From NCBI GenBank assembly GCA_949358305.1, contig OX442315.1, positions 21,664,427-21,728,426 of the forward strand: a stretch of 64,000 nucleotides of DNA, in the 5' to 3' direction. Numbering within the stretch: position 1 is the first letter of the stretch; the number at the start of each line of letters is the position of its first letter. The notes beneath the pieces are model-generated. The model saw only the letters and a list, made by a program, of their open reading frames with translations. It did no database searches and was not told the DNA's origin. Positions 12,620 to 24,400 of the stretch are shown piece by piece. Origin of the DNA: Strigamia acuminata. Lineage: Eukaryota; Arthropoda; Chilopoda; Geophilomorpha; Linotaeniidae. The position numbers were made by a program, and so were the translations under genes.

Positions 12620-13507
12620 TAAATTCGATCTTTTCATCGTGAATAGATGGACACGGCTTTAAAAAGACTGAAAAAAAAAATAAACACTTTATCGACAATT
12701 TATTTTAAAAATGAAAAAAAAAATATATCCAAAATTCAAATTTAATTTTCATTAAAAATAATCTAATTACCATAGACAACTTTAGCTAATTCACTGAACT
12801 AAAAGCTTAAACTAAAAAAAAAAAAAACTTTGCTGCAGAGTTCAAAACAACAGCAAAAAACTCCGCCTTAAAGTCAACTTTCCTACGAGAGAACGATTAA
12901 GGGCAAAATTATTACCTGATGCCATTAACCTCGCGTGGTCGCAAAACGATCATCTAAACGCTAAAAAAAGACAAAAACATTAGGATAAGTATTTGAAAAT
13001 TTATTTTAAATCAGCATCATAAGCAGTTATACGCAATAATCGTAACGATAACCCATTTCCTCACCATTATTCAAACGGGCGTTTGAATGGCTATTCGATT
13101 GCACGTCGCCTTAATTAAAGCCATTACCCGAAAATGCGCTTCATAATGCATACCGTATAAAAATAATTTTACTAATAGACCAAGTGGACGTTTTGTCTAA
13201 AAATTGTAGGCTACATATTGGGATGGGCCCTGATTACGGTAACACAAATAATTCATCCCGTAATTTATATATGTTTATATAATTAGTTACATTTAGTGCG
13301 CGTCTAATTGCATCGTTTGAAATAAATTAACATTTTTCTTTTTTTGCACTATCATAAATTACTACCCTACTGCATTTAATACAGGCATATGAATTTCTTG
13401 CAACTTTATGGGTGCTGAAGATTCAGAAATTTATTTCTTACATCGTACTTTTTTTTTTAAAAAAAATCTTTATCTTAATTTTTATATTGTGGGCTGAAAT
13501 GGCTCAC
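12620..13507. other. Convergent intergenic region and unresolved 3' part of the AKH gene
   Basis: Should hold the last AKH exon(s) on the minus strand, because the AKH coding exon ends at a good donor (GTGAGC, 13507 downward). I could not identify that exon. One minus-strand acceptor with a fine pyrimidine tract lies near 12961, but the sequence after it encodes only 11 residues without the conserved cysteine. The rest is AT-rich with poly-A/T runs. Confidence 0.4.
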
Positions 13508-13702
13508 CTTTAAAAGACGGTAAACCTCGATCATGGTTTCCGAACAATCCGAACATCCATTTATGGCTTTGTCTTTGTCGTCGGACAACGATCTTTTTCC
13601 TTGTCCCCAGCCTGGCGAAAAGTTTATCTGACCGTTTACTTCTACTGTTATGAATACCATCAGAACTAGGAGAGTTACAGAAAGCCATGTAACCTTTGTC
13701 AT
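13508..13702 (-). CDS. Adipokinetic hormone / red pigment-concentrating hormone precursor (main coding exon)
   Basis: The exon encodes 65 residues. A hydrophobic signal peptide (about 1-24, ending VNG) is followed directly by the decapeptide QINFSPGWGQ (25-34) and the amidation and cleavage signal GKR (35-37). The predicted hormone is pGlu-INFSPGWGQ-amide, a member of the AKH/RPCH family that mobilises energy stores through a GnRH-like receptor. The following peptide contains CSDC (50-53) and ETMIEVYRLL, matching the family's associated peptide. The start ATG is 13702-13700; a 12-nt 5' UTR follows the acceptor at 13715-13716 after a run of T. At 13507 a GTGAGC donor follows in phase 0, so a further exon carrying the conserved final cysteine is expected but was not found. 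If read through, the ORF would end at 13475 (75 residues). Confidence 0.9.
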
Positions 13703-13716
13703 GTTTGAAGTTTGCT

Positions 13717-15343
13717 GAAAAAAAAAAAACTTAAATTCACTTTGCAGTATAACAAGATAATTACACTTAATGAAATGCTAGTAATTATACGGTACAACTT
13801 GAAACCGAATAAATTAAACATAAATTCTGCAAGAATTTAAGCTATGTTCTCGTACTGTTAGGTTGACTATAAATTTTGCGCAAATATTTTCATCAATCCA
13901 TTTAAAGAACTAGTATAAGTAGGAATTATCAAGCGGTTTTATTAGCAGAAAGACCAGTAAAACAGGAAAAAAATGTTTATTCCAAGAGAAAAAAGATAGA
14001 AAGAGAACGAACAGAAAACAATACAAGACTCCAAATTCCAAAGTTAATTTTTTTGATAGTTAACTTTACCAGAAATGTTATTACTTGCGCTAATGATTTT
14101 CAATAAAAAGAAAAATTGAAGTAGGAAAATTGAGTTTTTTATAACGCAATTTATTTTTTATTTATAATTTTTACAAATTGCAAAACTCTTTAGTTTCGCA
14201 AATTGTTTCCAGTTTGCGGAGATAATATAGTATATATAACACTTAGTGGCGAATGACATAATAAAAACTCTAACAGAAGAAAGAAGATGAGTTTCCTAAT
14301 CTACACGCCCTCCATAATAATAATTTAAAAAATGTTTCGCCCAAACCATCAGCGTTGCCACGGAAACGAGTGAAGAGTGAAGCTCAATTTTTGACTCATT
14401 ATCAAGTCGTGTGCTTAGTACAAGAGCATTGATGGTCATGGGACTTTTCTCCATTCCCTAAAGTAATACATTTGTTAAAAATCATTATTTGCTCTCACTT
14501 TATTACGAAATTTGATTTCCTTTTTCTTTTTCTTCCTTCGTTAACTTACGCAAATTAAATTTCCTAAAAATACGGTAACCCTTATAATATTTAAATTTAG
14601 TTTGAAACTATCAACTGCTTCTGTATTTGACGAGCATGTTTAATTTATGAGAAATTACTTCCTCGTCGAAAAATACCCTCTAGCTTAAACTGCGGTTATT
14701 AATTAAATGAGGTTATAAAATTGAAGTGTTTTCGACATCGTAGAAACAATATTTCACGGCTTAATTAAAAATTAAGATAAACAATAACAATAGATATTAG
14801 TTTCGATTTTTATTAATTTTACGCGGTGATTAAAGTATTTTAATTTTCTTCAATGAGTGCATTAGAATATGCGTATAAACAACATGAACCTATCGGAATA
14901 AAAAACCCTACATCATAAGAAAATCGCAAATAATGGTCAAAATTTAAAAAAAATGATGAGTGTATTCGAGCATTCATCATTTTTGTAATTTAAACGAGAG
15001 CCAAACAATTTACGCGTAATAATAGCAATAAATGTGTGTTAATGAATTAAAATGATTTATTGAATTCTTATTTGTTGGAAATCAGCTGAAACGAATGTTG
15101 TGTAATCGTATAACAACCAGCAGATGGTCATTAAAAGACCGTAAAGCTTAATGCGTAAATAATCACAAGATTTATTGCCAAAAGGAAAAAATGGAAACAA
15201 AAGTGACCAAACTTTAAAAATATTTAGTTTAAGTATCATTACATTGCCAACTACAGCGACAGTTTGTGAAAGCAAACTTTTGCAATAATTTTTTTTTAAA
15301 TGACAATTTTCTTTTTTATAATGAATAAAATAATCAAACTTAC
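13717..15343 (-). other. Proposed first intron of the AKH gene
   Basis: Runs from a GTAAGT donor (15343 downward on the minus strand) to a T-rich CAG acceptor (13717-13715). An intron in the 5' UTR is common in this gene family. It is AT-rich with no supported coding sequence; a short hairpin around ATGATGA lies near 14954-14983. Confidence 0.5.
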
Positions 15344-15435
15344 CATTAGTAAAATAGAGTGTGATGAGGACTTAAATTTCAATGTAAGATGTTCGAAGTC
15401 TGATGTAAAGTTGTTGGATTGCTCTTCTATATATA
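15344..15435 (-). promoter_or_regulatory. Core promoter and 5' non-coding exon of the AKH gene
   Basis: Read on the minus strand: TATATATA at 15435-15428, TCAGAC with its A at 15401 (34 nt downstream), then a 58-nt non-coding exon ending at 15344 before a perfect GTAAGT donor. Next comes the long intron to the coding exon at 13714. The order and spacing of TATA, initiator and donor support a real start. The link to the AKH exon is inferred. Confidence 0.5.
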
Positions 15436-15972
15436 CTTGATTCTCCACCTCCGCCCATGTCAACCAATTGCGCCTCTTCATGTGAGCGACACCTATGAGT
15501 TTGCACACACATCACTTCACTGCGAATTCAATTTTCCACTTGACTCATTGCATTTCATTTTTTTCATACTTGTCAGTTGTGTGGACCTGAATATACAAAT
15601 TTCGATGGAAAAAAAATTGTCAGTCCAACCTTTACACTAATTAATACAACACTTACCGGTAGCTGTTTTAGTACAAGGAATGAAAAGAATAAATAACAAA
15701 AAGCCATTTATTATGTGAAATTGTACATTTAATAATTTGCAAGTTACTTGTTTTTTCTACAATCAAATTGCAAGGATTTACTTGTAGTTTAAATCACACC
15801 CATATTGGTAGTAAAATCTGTACCATAATGTTGCAGACAAATTTTATTTCTTTGCTATAAGTATGTCAATGGAACCTTGTCAGGACCCAAAGGCAGAACA
15901 ACTTTCGAGACATTATGTGGCATGCAAAGAACAGTTCAGTGCCTCTGATTCAGAATTTAATGCATACCTAGT
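15436..15972. other. Upstream region of the AKH gene
   Basis: No gene seen. The first 150 bases upstream of the TATA box are less AT-rich and include an inverted CCAAT (15465-15469, minus-strand ATTGG), so this may be proximal regulatory DNA. Confidence 0.35.
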
Positions 15973-16454
15973 CCGGGTGGGACCAAATGCGCGCGCTATT
16001 TAATACAGTGTCAAATGGGCGCGTGGTAAATGCGCGCCCACAATTAAAATGTAAAAATAACTAAAATTAAATAGTAATAATAGCGCGCATTTAAACAATC
16101 GGGGGTTTTAAATGCGCGTATTAACGTTTTAATGACGTAACCACAAAACCCCGTGCCCACTCGCCGCAGCAGCCTACTGCTGGTCAAGAGCGAGATGGAC
16201 CCGCTGCAGAAATTGTGCGAGTGGTACTGCGAACAGTAAAACTTAAAAATTCTATGGCTTCCTGCGCGCATTTGAGTTTGGTTTTCTCATTTGTTATTTT
16301 CCATTTAATTTTAATATGCGCGCATTTAGGACGCGCGGATCTAGGACGCGCTCATTTGAATTGCGCGCATCTGAGAGCGCGCATTCAAGACGCGCGTATT
16401 TGATGCGCGTATTTGACTTGCGCGCGTATTTAGGACGCGCCCGTTTGGTCCCCC
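15973..16454. mobile_element. MITE with GCGC-rich subterminal repeats
   Basis: Ends carry inverted GGGACCAAA: left CCGGGTGGGACCAAA at 15973, right TTTGGTCCCCC ending at 16454. They are flanked by CTAGT on both sides (15968-15972 and 16455-16459), a likely target duplication of four or five bases. Both sub-ends are packed with ATGCGCGCATTT and TAGGACGCGC words, about a dozen on the right arm (16315-16445), which resemble transposase-binding arrays. No transposase is encoded. A GC-rich core at 16150-16235 differs from the rest and may be captured sequence. Confidence 0.65.
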
Positions 16455-16459
16455 TAGTC

Positions 16460-17388
16460 TTACCTTCAGAATATATTTTTATTGAAGTCAAAAAATGATA
16501 AATTTTGTTTATATCTGTCAACTTATTTCGTTTAATTTCAGCATATTTACCACTAATTTTTATTTCTTTTATTTATTACTTTGTGATAGGTGGACTAATT
16601 GGAAATTAATTGTCCACAAATATCGTTTTTGTTTACTTAACCCAGCTGATATCCACCTGATTGGCAGTAAAGGTAAGATTCTTAGAATACAAATTTTTAA
16701 TTAAGATAAATTGATGTTTATTCAAGGCTCCAATTTAGACAAGTACTTTTTATTATATTTGGGAAAAAAGTTTTTAATTTTTAAAGCGCGGATGTTTTGA
16801 TGTGGGTTCATTTTAATACGGAAGCAGAGCAATGCTTCTTCAAACCTGTAATTTCAACATGATGAAACTAATTTCTTCATCATTGTGAACATCACAAAGC
16901 CAGACTACGCTGTCTGACTGACCGTCATCCGCTTTTATAATGAAACAGTAGTACAGTGAGTCAGTTTTAATTTTGGGAAAAGGAATTTACTAAATGATTT
17001 ATGACCAAAATATGTTGGTTGCCAATTGCCAAGAGACAAGGTATCAAATATACATGCCCATTTCAGAAGGGAGTAATATATGTAGGATAAAAATGAATTC
17101 TTCAAACATCCGATCCGATGTCCGATCGATAGTTTTTGTCAAAAATCTGTCATAACGGTGTCCGTGTCTACACCTAGCGGTAAAAGTACGGAATTGGAAT
17201 AAAATTACGTGGTTACATTTTTTTATTTTAAGTTGTGTTCCAGAAATGAATTGCCATAAATTGGTGCATTAATTTTACTGTTTGGTACGAGAAAAACTGA
17301 TTTCGGCATTGCTATTTTTGGCACTACTAGCACTACTTTTGCTAATTTCCTCACTAATGTGTTTAATGATTTCCTGGTGTTTCTGTAA
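16460..17388. other. Intergenic, no gene seen
   Basis: AT-rich sequence between the MITE and retrotransposon A. No ORF shows recognisable similarity and I see no RNA gene. Confidence 0.5.
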
Positions 17389-17392
17389 CTTG

Positions 17393-18376
17393 TGCTGCGA
17401 TCCGGGTTTTTATCCACTTAATTTCTAATAAATTAAGCAGAAACCGCAGGTGAATGCTTAACAAGACTTATATCGCGGCCGAAACTTGTCTAGGGTTAAG
17501 TTTACGAAAATAGGAATAAAAAGACAGTTTATTATGGTAATAAAAATCACACAATTATTTATTCGGTTTAAATTACAATATATATATTAATAATGATTAT
17601 GAATATCACGATATGCAACAAGTCGCGAGAATAAAATGAGCGGGAAACAATGAAACAAAGGAAGGGCTTGCAACGACTGTTGCAAGCTACAAAGCGTCAG
17701 AAATGGCGCTTAAACAACGAGATGTTGTTGATCGAAGGCAAATGTCTTCGTTCTCGGCAAACTCACGAACGATGGTCGAAGACGATGGTTCTCGTGGGTT
17801 TCTTCTACGGCTCGTGCGACGGCTCGGCGGCGGTGGTTGACGGCTGTAGGCGTCTGGTCCAGGTACGATGGCGATGGTTGCCGTTCGCGCGGCAACGATG
17901 GCGATGGTTCACTTGGATCAGGAAACTTCTTCTTCTCGATAGCTGGAATTAGCGACGGCTAATTCAAGCTGAATTGCTGGCTTTGTGCTTTGGATGACAC
18001 AAAGATAGCAGATGAAACTGAGTTACAACGGTCCTCTATCAATACGTATTGTCGGAGCAAATATCGCAGTGATGTTGAGGTTGTTGTTGTATTTTTCAGA
18101 GTCCCGATTTGAGCCAAGACGCGAGCCCAGCACGCTTCAATATTGCGCAGAAAACCTGCGCACTTAGCTCAAATGGGTGCAACTAGTGGTTATTACACCA
18201 TATTGCACCATAACGGCTAATAACCGTTTTCACCCCGGACAACCTGGGGTGATATGTGCCTAGAGAGGATTTCTCCCCTCGGTCACATGATCTGACTTGG
18301 CGTGTGCCACAGTCAAATTAATTAGAAGATAATTAATTTAATCTTCTAAGTTGGTGAATATTTTGAGATCACCACA
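17393..18376 (-). repeat. 3' LTR of element A
   Basis: 984 bp. On the minus strand it begins TGTGGTGATC and ends GATCGCAGCA, the usual TG...CA. It is identical to the copy at 28796-29779 at a constant offset of 11403. A 100-residue ORF inside occurs in both LTRs but is a by-product, not a gene. Confidence 0.93.
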
Positions 18377-18386
18377 CATCCCCCCA
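18377..18386 (-). other. Polypurine tract of element A
   Basis: Minus strand reads AAT, six G, then ATG directly before the LTR's TGTGG. This is the expected place and composition for the plus-strand primer, although the run is short. Confidence 0.55.
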
Positions 18387-18428
18387 TTTAAGACGAATCT
18401 TACATGGAGAGAAAATGAACGAACCAAT

Positions 18429-21068
18429 TTATGATTCGTCCATGGTCTGAGTTCGCTCAGGCGTCAACGGGCGCATCATATCCGTGGTGTCGTCCCTCGG
18501 GTTGGACCGCTCGTTAACCGTACACAGGTCGCGACCTGCGTTTGGTCCGGAGACCATTCCAGGGTTGACATGAAGCCAAACCTGGATGATTCTTGCCGAG
18601 TTCGCTCGGTTGAAGCATCCTAGCGCCGCGAACTCGATTGGATCCTCTGGCGCTAATCGTGCTCTCAGGAGTCGATCATGGAGCACCGATGGTGGGCTTA
18701 ACACCCGGATGTGGTCCTCGAGCCACATAAACACCTGCCTCGACAACTTGTGGTTGTTGCTAAGCAGTGTTCGCGTATCCGGCGTCAAATAGAAGTGCGG
18801 ATACAGGCGCATTAGGGTCTTGAAAGCCGACTCTTTTTTCAGCGGCTTGACCTTCGTCTCCGGCTTGGCTGGCGGCGGCGGCGGACGTGAGTCTTCCGTC
18901 GTGGCATCGTCAAACTGGCACTGCGGGCCCAAGAAAACCAACGCGGGTGCGGAGGTTGACGAGGGTGTGACGCCTCGTCCCGGTGCTCGACCCATACCGG
19001 GGAGCTGACGGGTTTCGACTACCCGTTGAACTCCGGCTGGAGTTTGAGAACTTCCGGCGTTCTCTGGCCAAAATGAACATCCAGCGCCCTCTTGGGCCGA
19101 CTGGAAAACAGCCAGTGACGCAGCTGCTGTGGCGCTTGTAACTGGAAGCGGTGGTCTTCCGGTCATTCGCGCCGTGGCCTTCGCAAAGGACCACTCGGTT
19201 CGCAACCGAACGGCGGCCTCTTCTTCGGTCTCACCGTTTGCTACGACTTGCTTTATTAGCTCGGCTAAGATCGTAGGCGGGTCGAGCCTGAGGTGGTACC
19301 ACAGCTCGACTTTCTTCTCCGACAGGCCCATCGGCGCGGTCCAAAGGTACGTTATGGCCGCTAACGCCTGTCCTGGCGAAGGAAGAACACCAGGGTACAA
19401 CACCCTAGTCATCCCCGGAATTAGCTGACGCTGAAAATCCATCAGACGGGGATCATCAATGGTATTGATGTCGGAGACTTCTAGCCTTTCAGCTAGTCTC
19501 TGCCAGTCCTTCTGCGACTCGGCGATCTGGGCGCTTTGGTATGCGTCCAGCTTCTGGAGCACTTCCTGCTGTGCTCTAATGGGTTGCTGCTCGTAGCAGG
19601 TCCATTGTGGGCCGAATGACTCACTAAAAAATGGCCGGAGTTGCAGGTTGCTAACTCCAGCCGGCAAGCGGGAAACATATCCTTGTTCAGGCAAGCGGCT
19701 AGCATGTCCAGGTACTGGCACGCTACAGTCGGGAGAAATATCGCCGACAACACGTCTCATGGCGTATGGAGTAGCCGAGTTGTCCACTTTGAACGTGGAG
19801 GCGGTTCGGCTACTTCGGGCGGACTTAATTGTGGAGTCCGATTCAAAACTCAGTGAAGACGACGAGCCAAACGACTCTGGTGTCCGTCCTCGTCGCGACT
19901 GCGGGCGTGATGGCTGCGCGTCAGTCGAATATGGGCGTGATCGCCTCTGACGTTCCTCTCGATCGCGGCTTGATTCGCGGAACATCGGTCGGACTGGAAC
20001 CGGCGGAGGGAGTTGCCCCACCCTCAAATCCTCGTCTTGCGGCGGAGGATTGATGGCCGCTGGGGCCGGAATTTCATCTTCTTGATAAAAAGGGAGAGCG
20101 CAACGCGCTTGCTCCTCTGCCTCGTGTTCTCGAGCCAGTTGTCGATTTTCGTCGACGCGAAGCTGCACCGCGGCAGCTCGGAGTGCTTTGGACGGGAAAA
20201 ATCCCGGAAAATCGTTAAAACACCCGGCGAGCGCCAACTGGTGGAGCTCGGTTTGTGTGACGGGAAGTTGTGGGTTCCCGTCACGAACGGATTTGCGATA
20301 CCGTTTAACGACTTCGCGTTGTGTCGTCTTGAGGTTCTTCCTCAATTGGGTTAGAGCACCGTAATTAATTCCGGTACTCTTTAGCGCTCTTCTGCGCTCG
20401 TGACGCTCTCGTGGCGTCACTGGCCACTGGTTGTGCAGCAACTCTGCTGCAAGCGGTCCTGGGGGGCTCTCGTCGAGCGTCCACTCGATTTCGTCGACAC
20501 CGTCCACGTGAAGGCGCTCGATGAATCTTCCTTTTGCACCAAATCCTTGCAGCGCTGATCTGCTGAAGTCGTGGCGCAACTTCCACCAGGTATTGTTTGC
20601 CGTCTTCAGTCTTCTGATTTTTTCGGGCAATGCCGCTCGAAAAATCAGCGGGTGCTGAGTCGGCACGTGATCGGGAAGCGCGAATGGCGTTTCTCGATCC
20701 CTCTCGATCTATATTCGAAGAAAAATAAATAAATTAGTTTATTTAAAAATAAACAAATAATTTCTTATTTGAAATATTTTTTAAGCTTAGCGCTTGTGGC
20801 TGTGAGTCACTAAGGGATGTTGGTTGTCATGGCAACTCCCTTCGCACATGCTTGAAGCACGTGACTTTTATAGCCGCCATTTTTATTTTTTAGCGGCTTG
20901 TGTTTGAAGTCAGGAAAAGTGAAATTACTCAATTTTTCTGACTTAAACACTTGGTAAAAATTTATTCTAATAATTTACCCGTTGTTGAAGCGTCAATTGA
21001 ACGTCTTCATTTGCCCCTTCCATGGGCATTTCTCCGTCCGCCTGGAGTTGGATCGCTTCCTCGTCCAT
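18429..21068 (-). CDS. ORF3 of element A: conserved non-envelope protein downstream of pol, spliced
   Basis: Proposed two coding exons: 21068-20979 (ATG, 30 residues) and 20708-18429. They are joined in phase 0 across a 270-nt GT-AG intron, giving 789 residues. Without splicing, an ORF of 745 codons opens at a GTG (20666). A leader exon ending at 21173 may join the first exon through a 66-nt intron (21172-21107, GTAAGT donor, CTTTCAAG acceptor). Features in 745-residue numbering: basic helical N-terminus; proline/arginine/serine-rich linker 200-300; conserved blocks LYPG 423, LWTAPMG 441, GETEEEA..RLR.EW 478, LYP...TRTLL 621-635, WLHVNPG.VSGP 697-708. The same blocks with the same spacing occur in ORF3 of element B. 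I see no signal peptide, membrane segment, zinc knuckle or enzyme motif. The function is unknown; see findings for the Gag-like hypothesis. Confidence 0.75.
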
Positions 21069-21410
21069 TCTCTTTCGTTTTCCGGTAATTTCGGAAATTC
21101 TTTCGTCTTGAAAGAGAAATAATACATAAATCTTATGTTTTATCAAATTTTTCATACAGAAAAATTACTTACGATCAGGTTGTCGAACTATTCGGGTCGT
21201 AACGTAGGCGATGCGATGCATACACTCTCGAAACTTTTGAAAAAGTGACTAAGTTCGTTGATTGCAAACACGAACTTGGATTAGAGACGCTTTGTGACGT
21301 CACTAATTATAACGTATGATTAACGTTGTCATTCGAGTGGGTACTACGAATGACGTCACGAGATTGCTTTCTCGGATCTTTTGGGTAAACCCAAAAGGTG
21401 AAAGACAACA
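21069..21410 (-). promoter_or_regulatory. Spacer between pol and ORF3 with two CRE-like sites and a leader donor
   Basis: Contains two perfect palindromic TGACGTCA sites (21295-21302 and 21351-21358), 56 bp apart, and a GTAAGT donor at 21172 on the minus strand. It could be an internal promoter with a non-coding leader exon for ORF3, or simply part of a spliced subgenomic transcript. The sites are seen directly; the role is inferred. Confidence 0.4.
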
Positions 21411-24400
21411 CTATGTCTTGGCTCGCGGAACGCGAGATCTCAAGTTGTACTTTGACTTTCGCGAAGTACAATCCAACTTGTTTAGATTGTCATCAGCATC
21501 GTCTCCAATGTCAGATGAGTTATATACTTCATTGTTTGAAATTTTCTCTTTTTCTAAAAACATTTCCTTTTCTAGATTTTCATCAAGAGAAACATTTTCA
21601 AGTCGCTGGTTTATTTCATCGACTTCGTTATTTTTGAGTTTCGATTTTTTACTCGATTCCGTGTTTTCGACAGGAATTTTGGATAATTTAGCATCATCCA
21701 AGGTATTAACAATATTCTTTGTTTTTTGACCCACTTCCTCCCCTTCCAGCCAAATTTCTTGGTTGAAAACGGGAAAGTACGGCATTAATTCAGTGCCGTG
21801 AACAGCTGGATAAATTTTATTATCACTCAGCCGTCGAAGTTGAAAGGCGCCTCCTTGTAACCTTTTGATAATTACATAAGGCCCATTCCTTTTCGGTGAA
21901 ATGCCTGCTGCTATTCCTTTAGCGGCATTTGAGAGAATATGAGACTCTCGCCAGACTAAATCATTTTGTCTGAAGTTGTCGAATTTCTTATCTGATTTTT
22001 CAGCTTCGACACGGCGTCTCAAATCTAAGACGTGAGACATCATATGCTGATACGTCTCTGCAATTATTGTTTCTAATTTCTGAACATATAAATGCGGATT
22101 TTTTGGATCAATGACTAAAATTCCTTCCGGAATTCTTGGATCCCAAGGAATTCTTAATTCTCGGAAAAAATTTAAGAAAGCAGGAGAATAATCTCTGCCT
22201 CTTGTTACAGTTGTTCTCAAACTGAATGCAAATTCGCGTAGATACTCATCCCATTGGTCATGAATATCTAAATAAATCGAAACTAAATATTTAATATCTC
22301 GATTGGTTCTCTCCACAGGATTGCTTTGTGGATGATAAATCGATGTCGGTGTTCGCGACATGTCGAATTTTTTGCAAAATTCTTTATAGACCTGTGATCG
22401 AAATTGTGGTCCATTATCACTTATGATTTGTCTCGGAAATCCGAAAGTCATTGATAAGTGATAAATTGTGTTGGCAACTTTTATTGCCGTTGGATTACAC
22501 ATTGGAAATAATTCGGGCCAATGTGTAGCGACATCTACGATGACGCAAATGTGGGTATTGTTTTTTCTGGTTCTTGGTTTGGGACCAGACAAATCCACAC
22601 TGAGGCAGTCAAATGGTCCAAATGGTCCAATTTGAGCGCCTTCAATTTCGGTCTTTGATCTCGGCTTACATGCCTGACATCCTTGACAATGTTGAATAAA
22701 ACGTGTAATATCACGTTTCATTCCTTTCCAGGTATAAACTCTTCGAGTTCGGTACATTGTCCTCGCAATGCCTGGGTGGCCGGACAGTGGATGTCCGTGC
22801 ATCAACCAAATGATTTTATAAATCAATTTTCTTGGCACAACAACTTTAAGTGCCCTACCATCCTCTCCCAATTCATCGGTAGAGGTAGGATGATAATGGA
22901 GTAACATATCTTCTTCAATGAGATAAGTACTCGCGTGTCTTTCAAAATTTCTTCTTTGAAGACGAGTTACTATGTAACTTGGGTATTGCTTGTTTAACAA
23001 GTAATTGCGAATATGTTGGCAAAATTTGTCTGCTTTTTGCGCCGCAATAATGTCATCTCTCGTTGGAGGATCACATTCCAATTGTTTGGCAATTTTAGCT
23101 GCAAATGCTTTAATTAAAACATTTGTTGTTGGCAGCTCGAATTTTTTAGCCATCATAGCCCTTAATTCGACGTCAGGGGTTCCTGACGGATCATGCATGT
23201 TAATACAAAAATTGATTAATGCTTGATCGTCTTCATTAACTATTATCGACTTGGGTAATTCATTCAATTTTCCCATTTGCCAACTTCGGCAAGGAGATGG
23301 ACAATATGATAATAAATCATCATTATCGCCATCGTCTTCTGGTTCGTCAGGTGCGCTGACAGGTGCACGTGACAATGCGTCTGCTATTACATTTAGCGGA
23401 CCTTTGACGTATTGTATTTCGAACGAATACGCCATCAGCTCCATTTGCCAACGAGCTAATCTGCCCGACGGGTCAGATAACGACATCAACCACTTAAGTG
23501 CTTGGTGATCCGTTTGTACAGTGAATGTAGTGTACTCTAAGTATGGGCGAAATTTGCGTAATCCCCATACTACTGCGAGACATTCTAATTCTGTCACAGT
23601 ATAATTCTTTTCAGCGGGTTGCAAGCTTCTGCTTGCATACACGCATGGCATTTCGACTTCTTGGCCATCCACATTTTTCTTTTGTGTAAGGGCTGCACCC
23701 AACCCTTGTTTACTGGCGTCAGTATGAACAATAAATGGCATGTACAAGTCAGGCATCTTCATTGTTTCAGCATTCGTAAGCAGGTCTTTTATTGCGTCGA
23801 ATGCTGCTTGATGATGCAGTTCCCAATCGAACTCCGCATCTTTCTTCAAGAGTGGCCTTAGTGGTTCTGCCACTGTGGCCAAATTCTTGATTAGGCGGTG
23901 AAAGAAATTCACCATGCCTAGAAATCTTTGTAATTCCTTAAGATTGGTAGGAGCAGGAAATTGCGTAATTGCAGCGACTTTTTTAGGGTCTACTGCAAGT
24001 CCTTCTACTCCTACTTTGTAGCCTAGAAAAATTAATTCCTTTCTACAGAGATGCGTCTTGCCAGGGTGCGCATGTAAATTAGCTTCTGCCAATTTTTTAA
24101 ACACTATATCTAAATGTTTAATGTGTTCTTCGAACGATTTGGATACAACAATTATGTCATCCAAATATGCCCATGCAAATTTTCTGTAAACGTCACCCAA
24201 AACTTTTTCCATTAATTCTTGGAAGGTAGTTGGTGCGTTTACTAATCCGAAAGGCATGACTAAAAACATTAGTCTTCCCATTGGGCTCCAGAAGGCAGTT
24301 TTTTCTCTGTCTTCAGGTCGCAATTCTATCTGCCAATATCCCTTGGTCAGATCTATAGTACTGACCCATTCGAATTCTCCGATTTCTCGCAGAATTTCCT

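Noticed and set aside
12900-12962. Strong minus-strand acceptor near 12961 as the last AKH exon
   Set aside because: The phase-0 reading ends after 11 residues and lacks the conserved cysteine; left unresolved.
13090-13210. Minus-strand open frame with EA...LIKATC as a possible last AKH exon
   Set aside because: It resembles the expected end weakly, but the available acceptors are poor and the upstream part of the frame does not fit the family.
17650-17952. 100-residue ORF present twice (also 29053-29355)
   Set aside because: It lies inside both LTRs, antisense to the element; duplication is due to the LTR repeat, not a gene family.
18429-20666. ORF3 of element A as a retroviral envelope
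   Set aside because: No signal peptide, no hydrophobic membrane or fusion segment, no furin-like site, and few cysteines.
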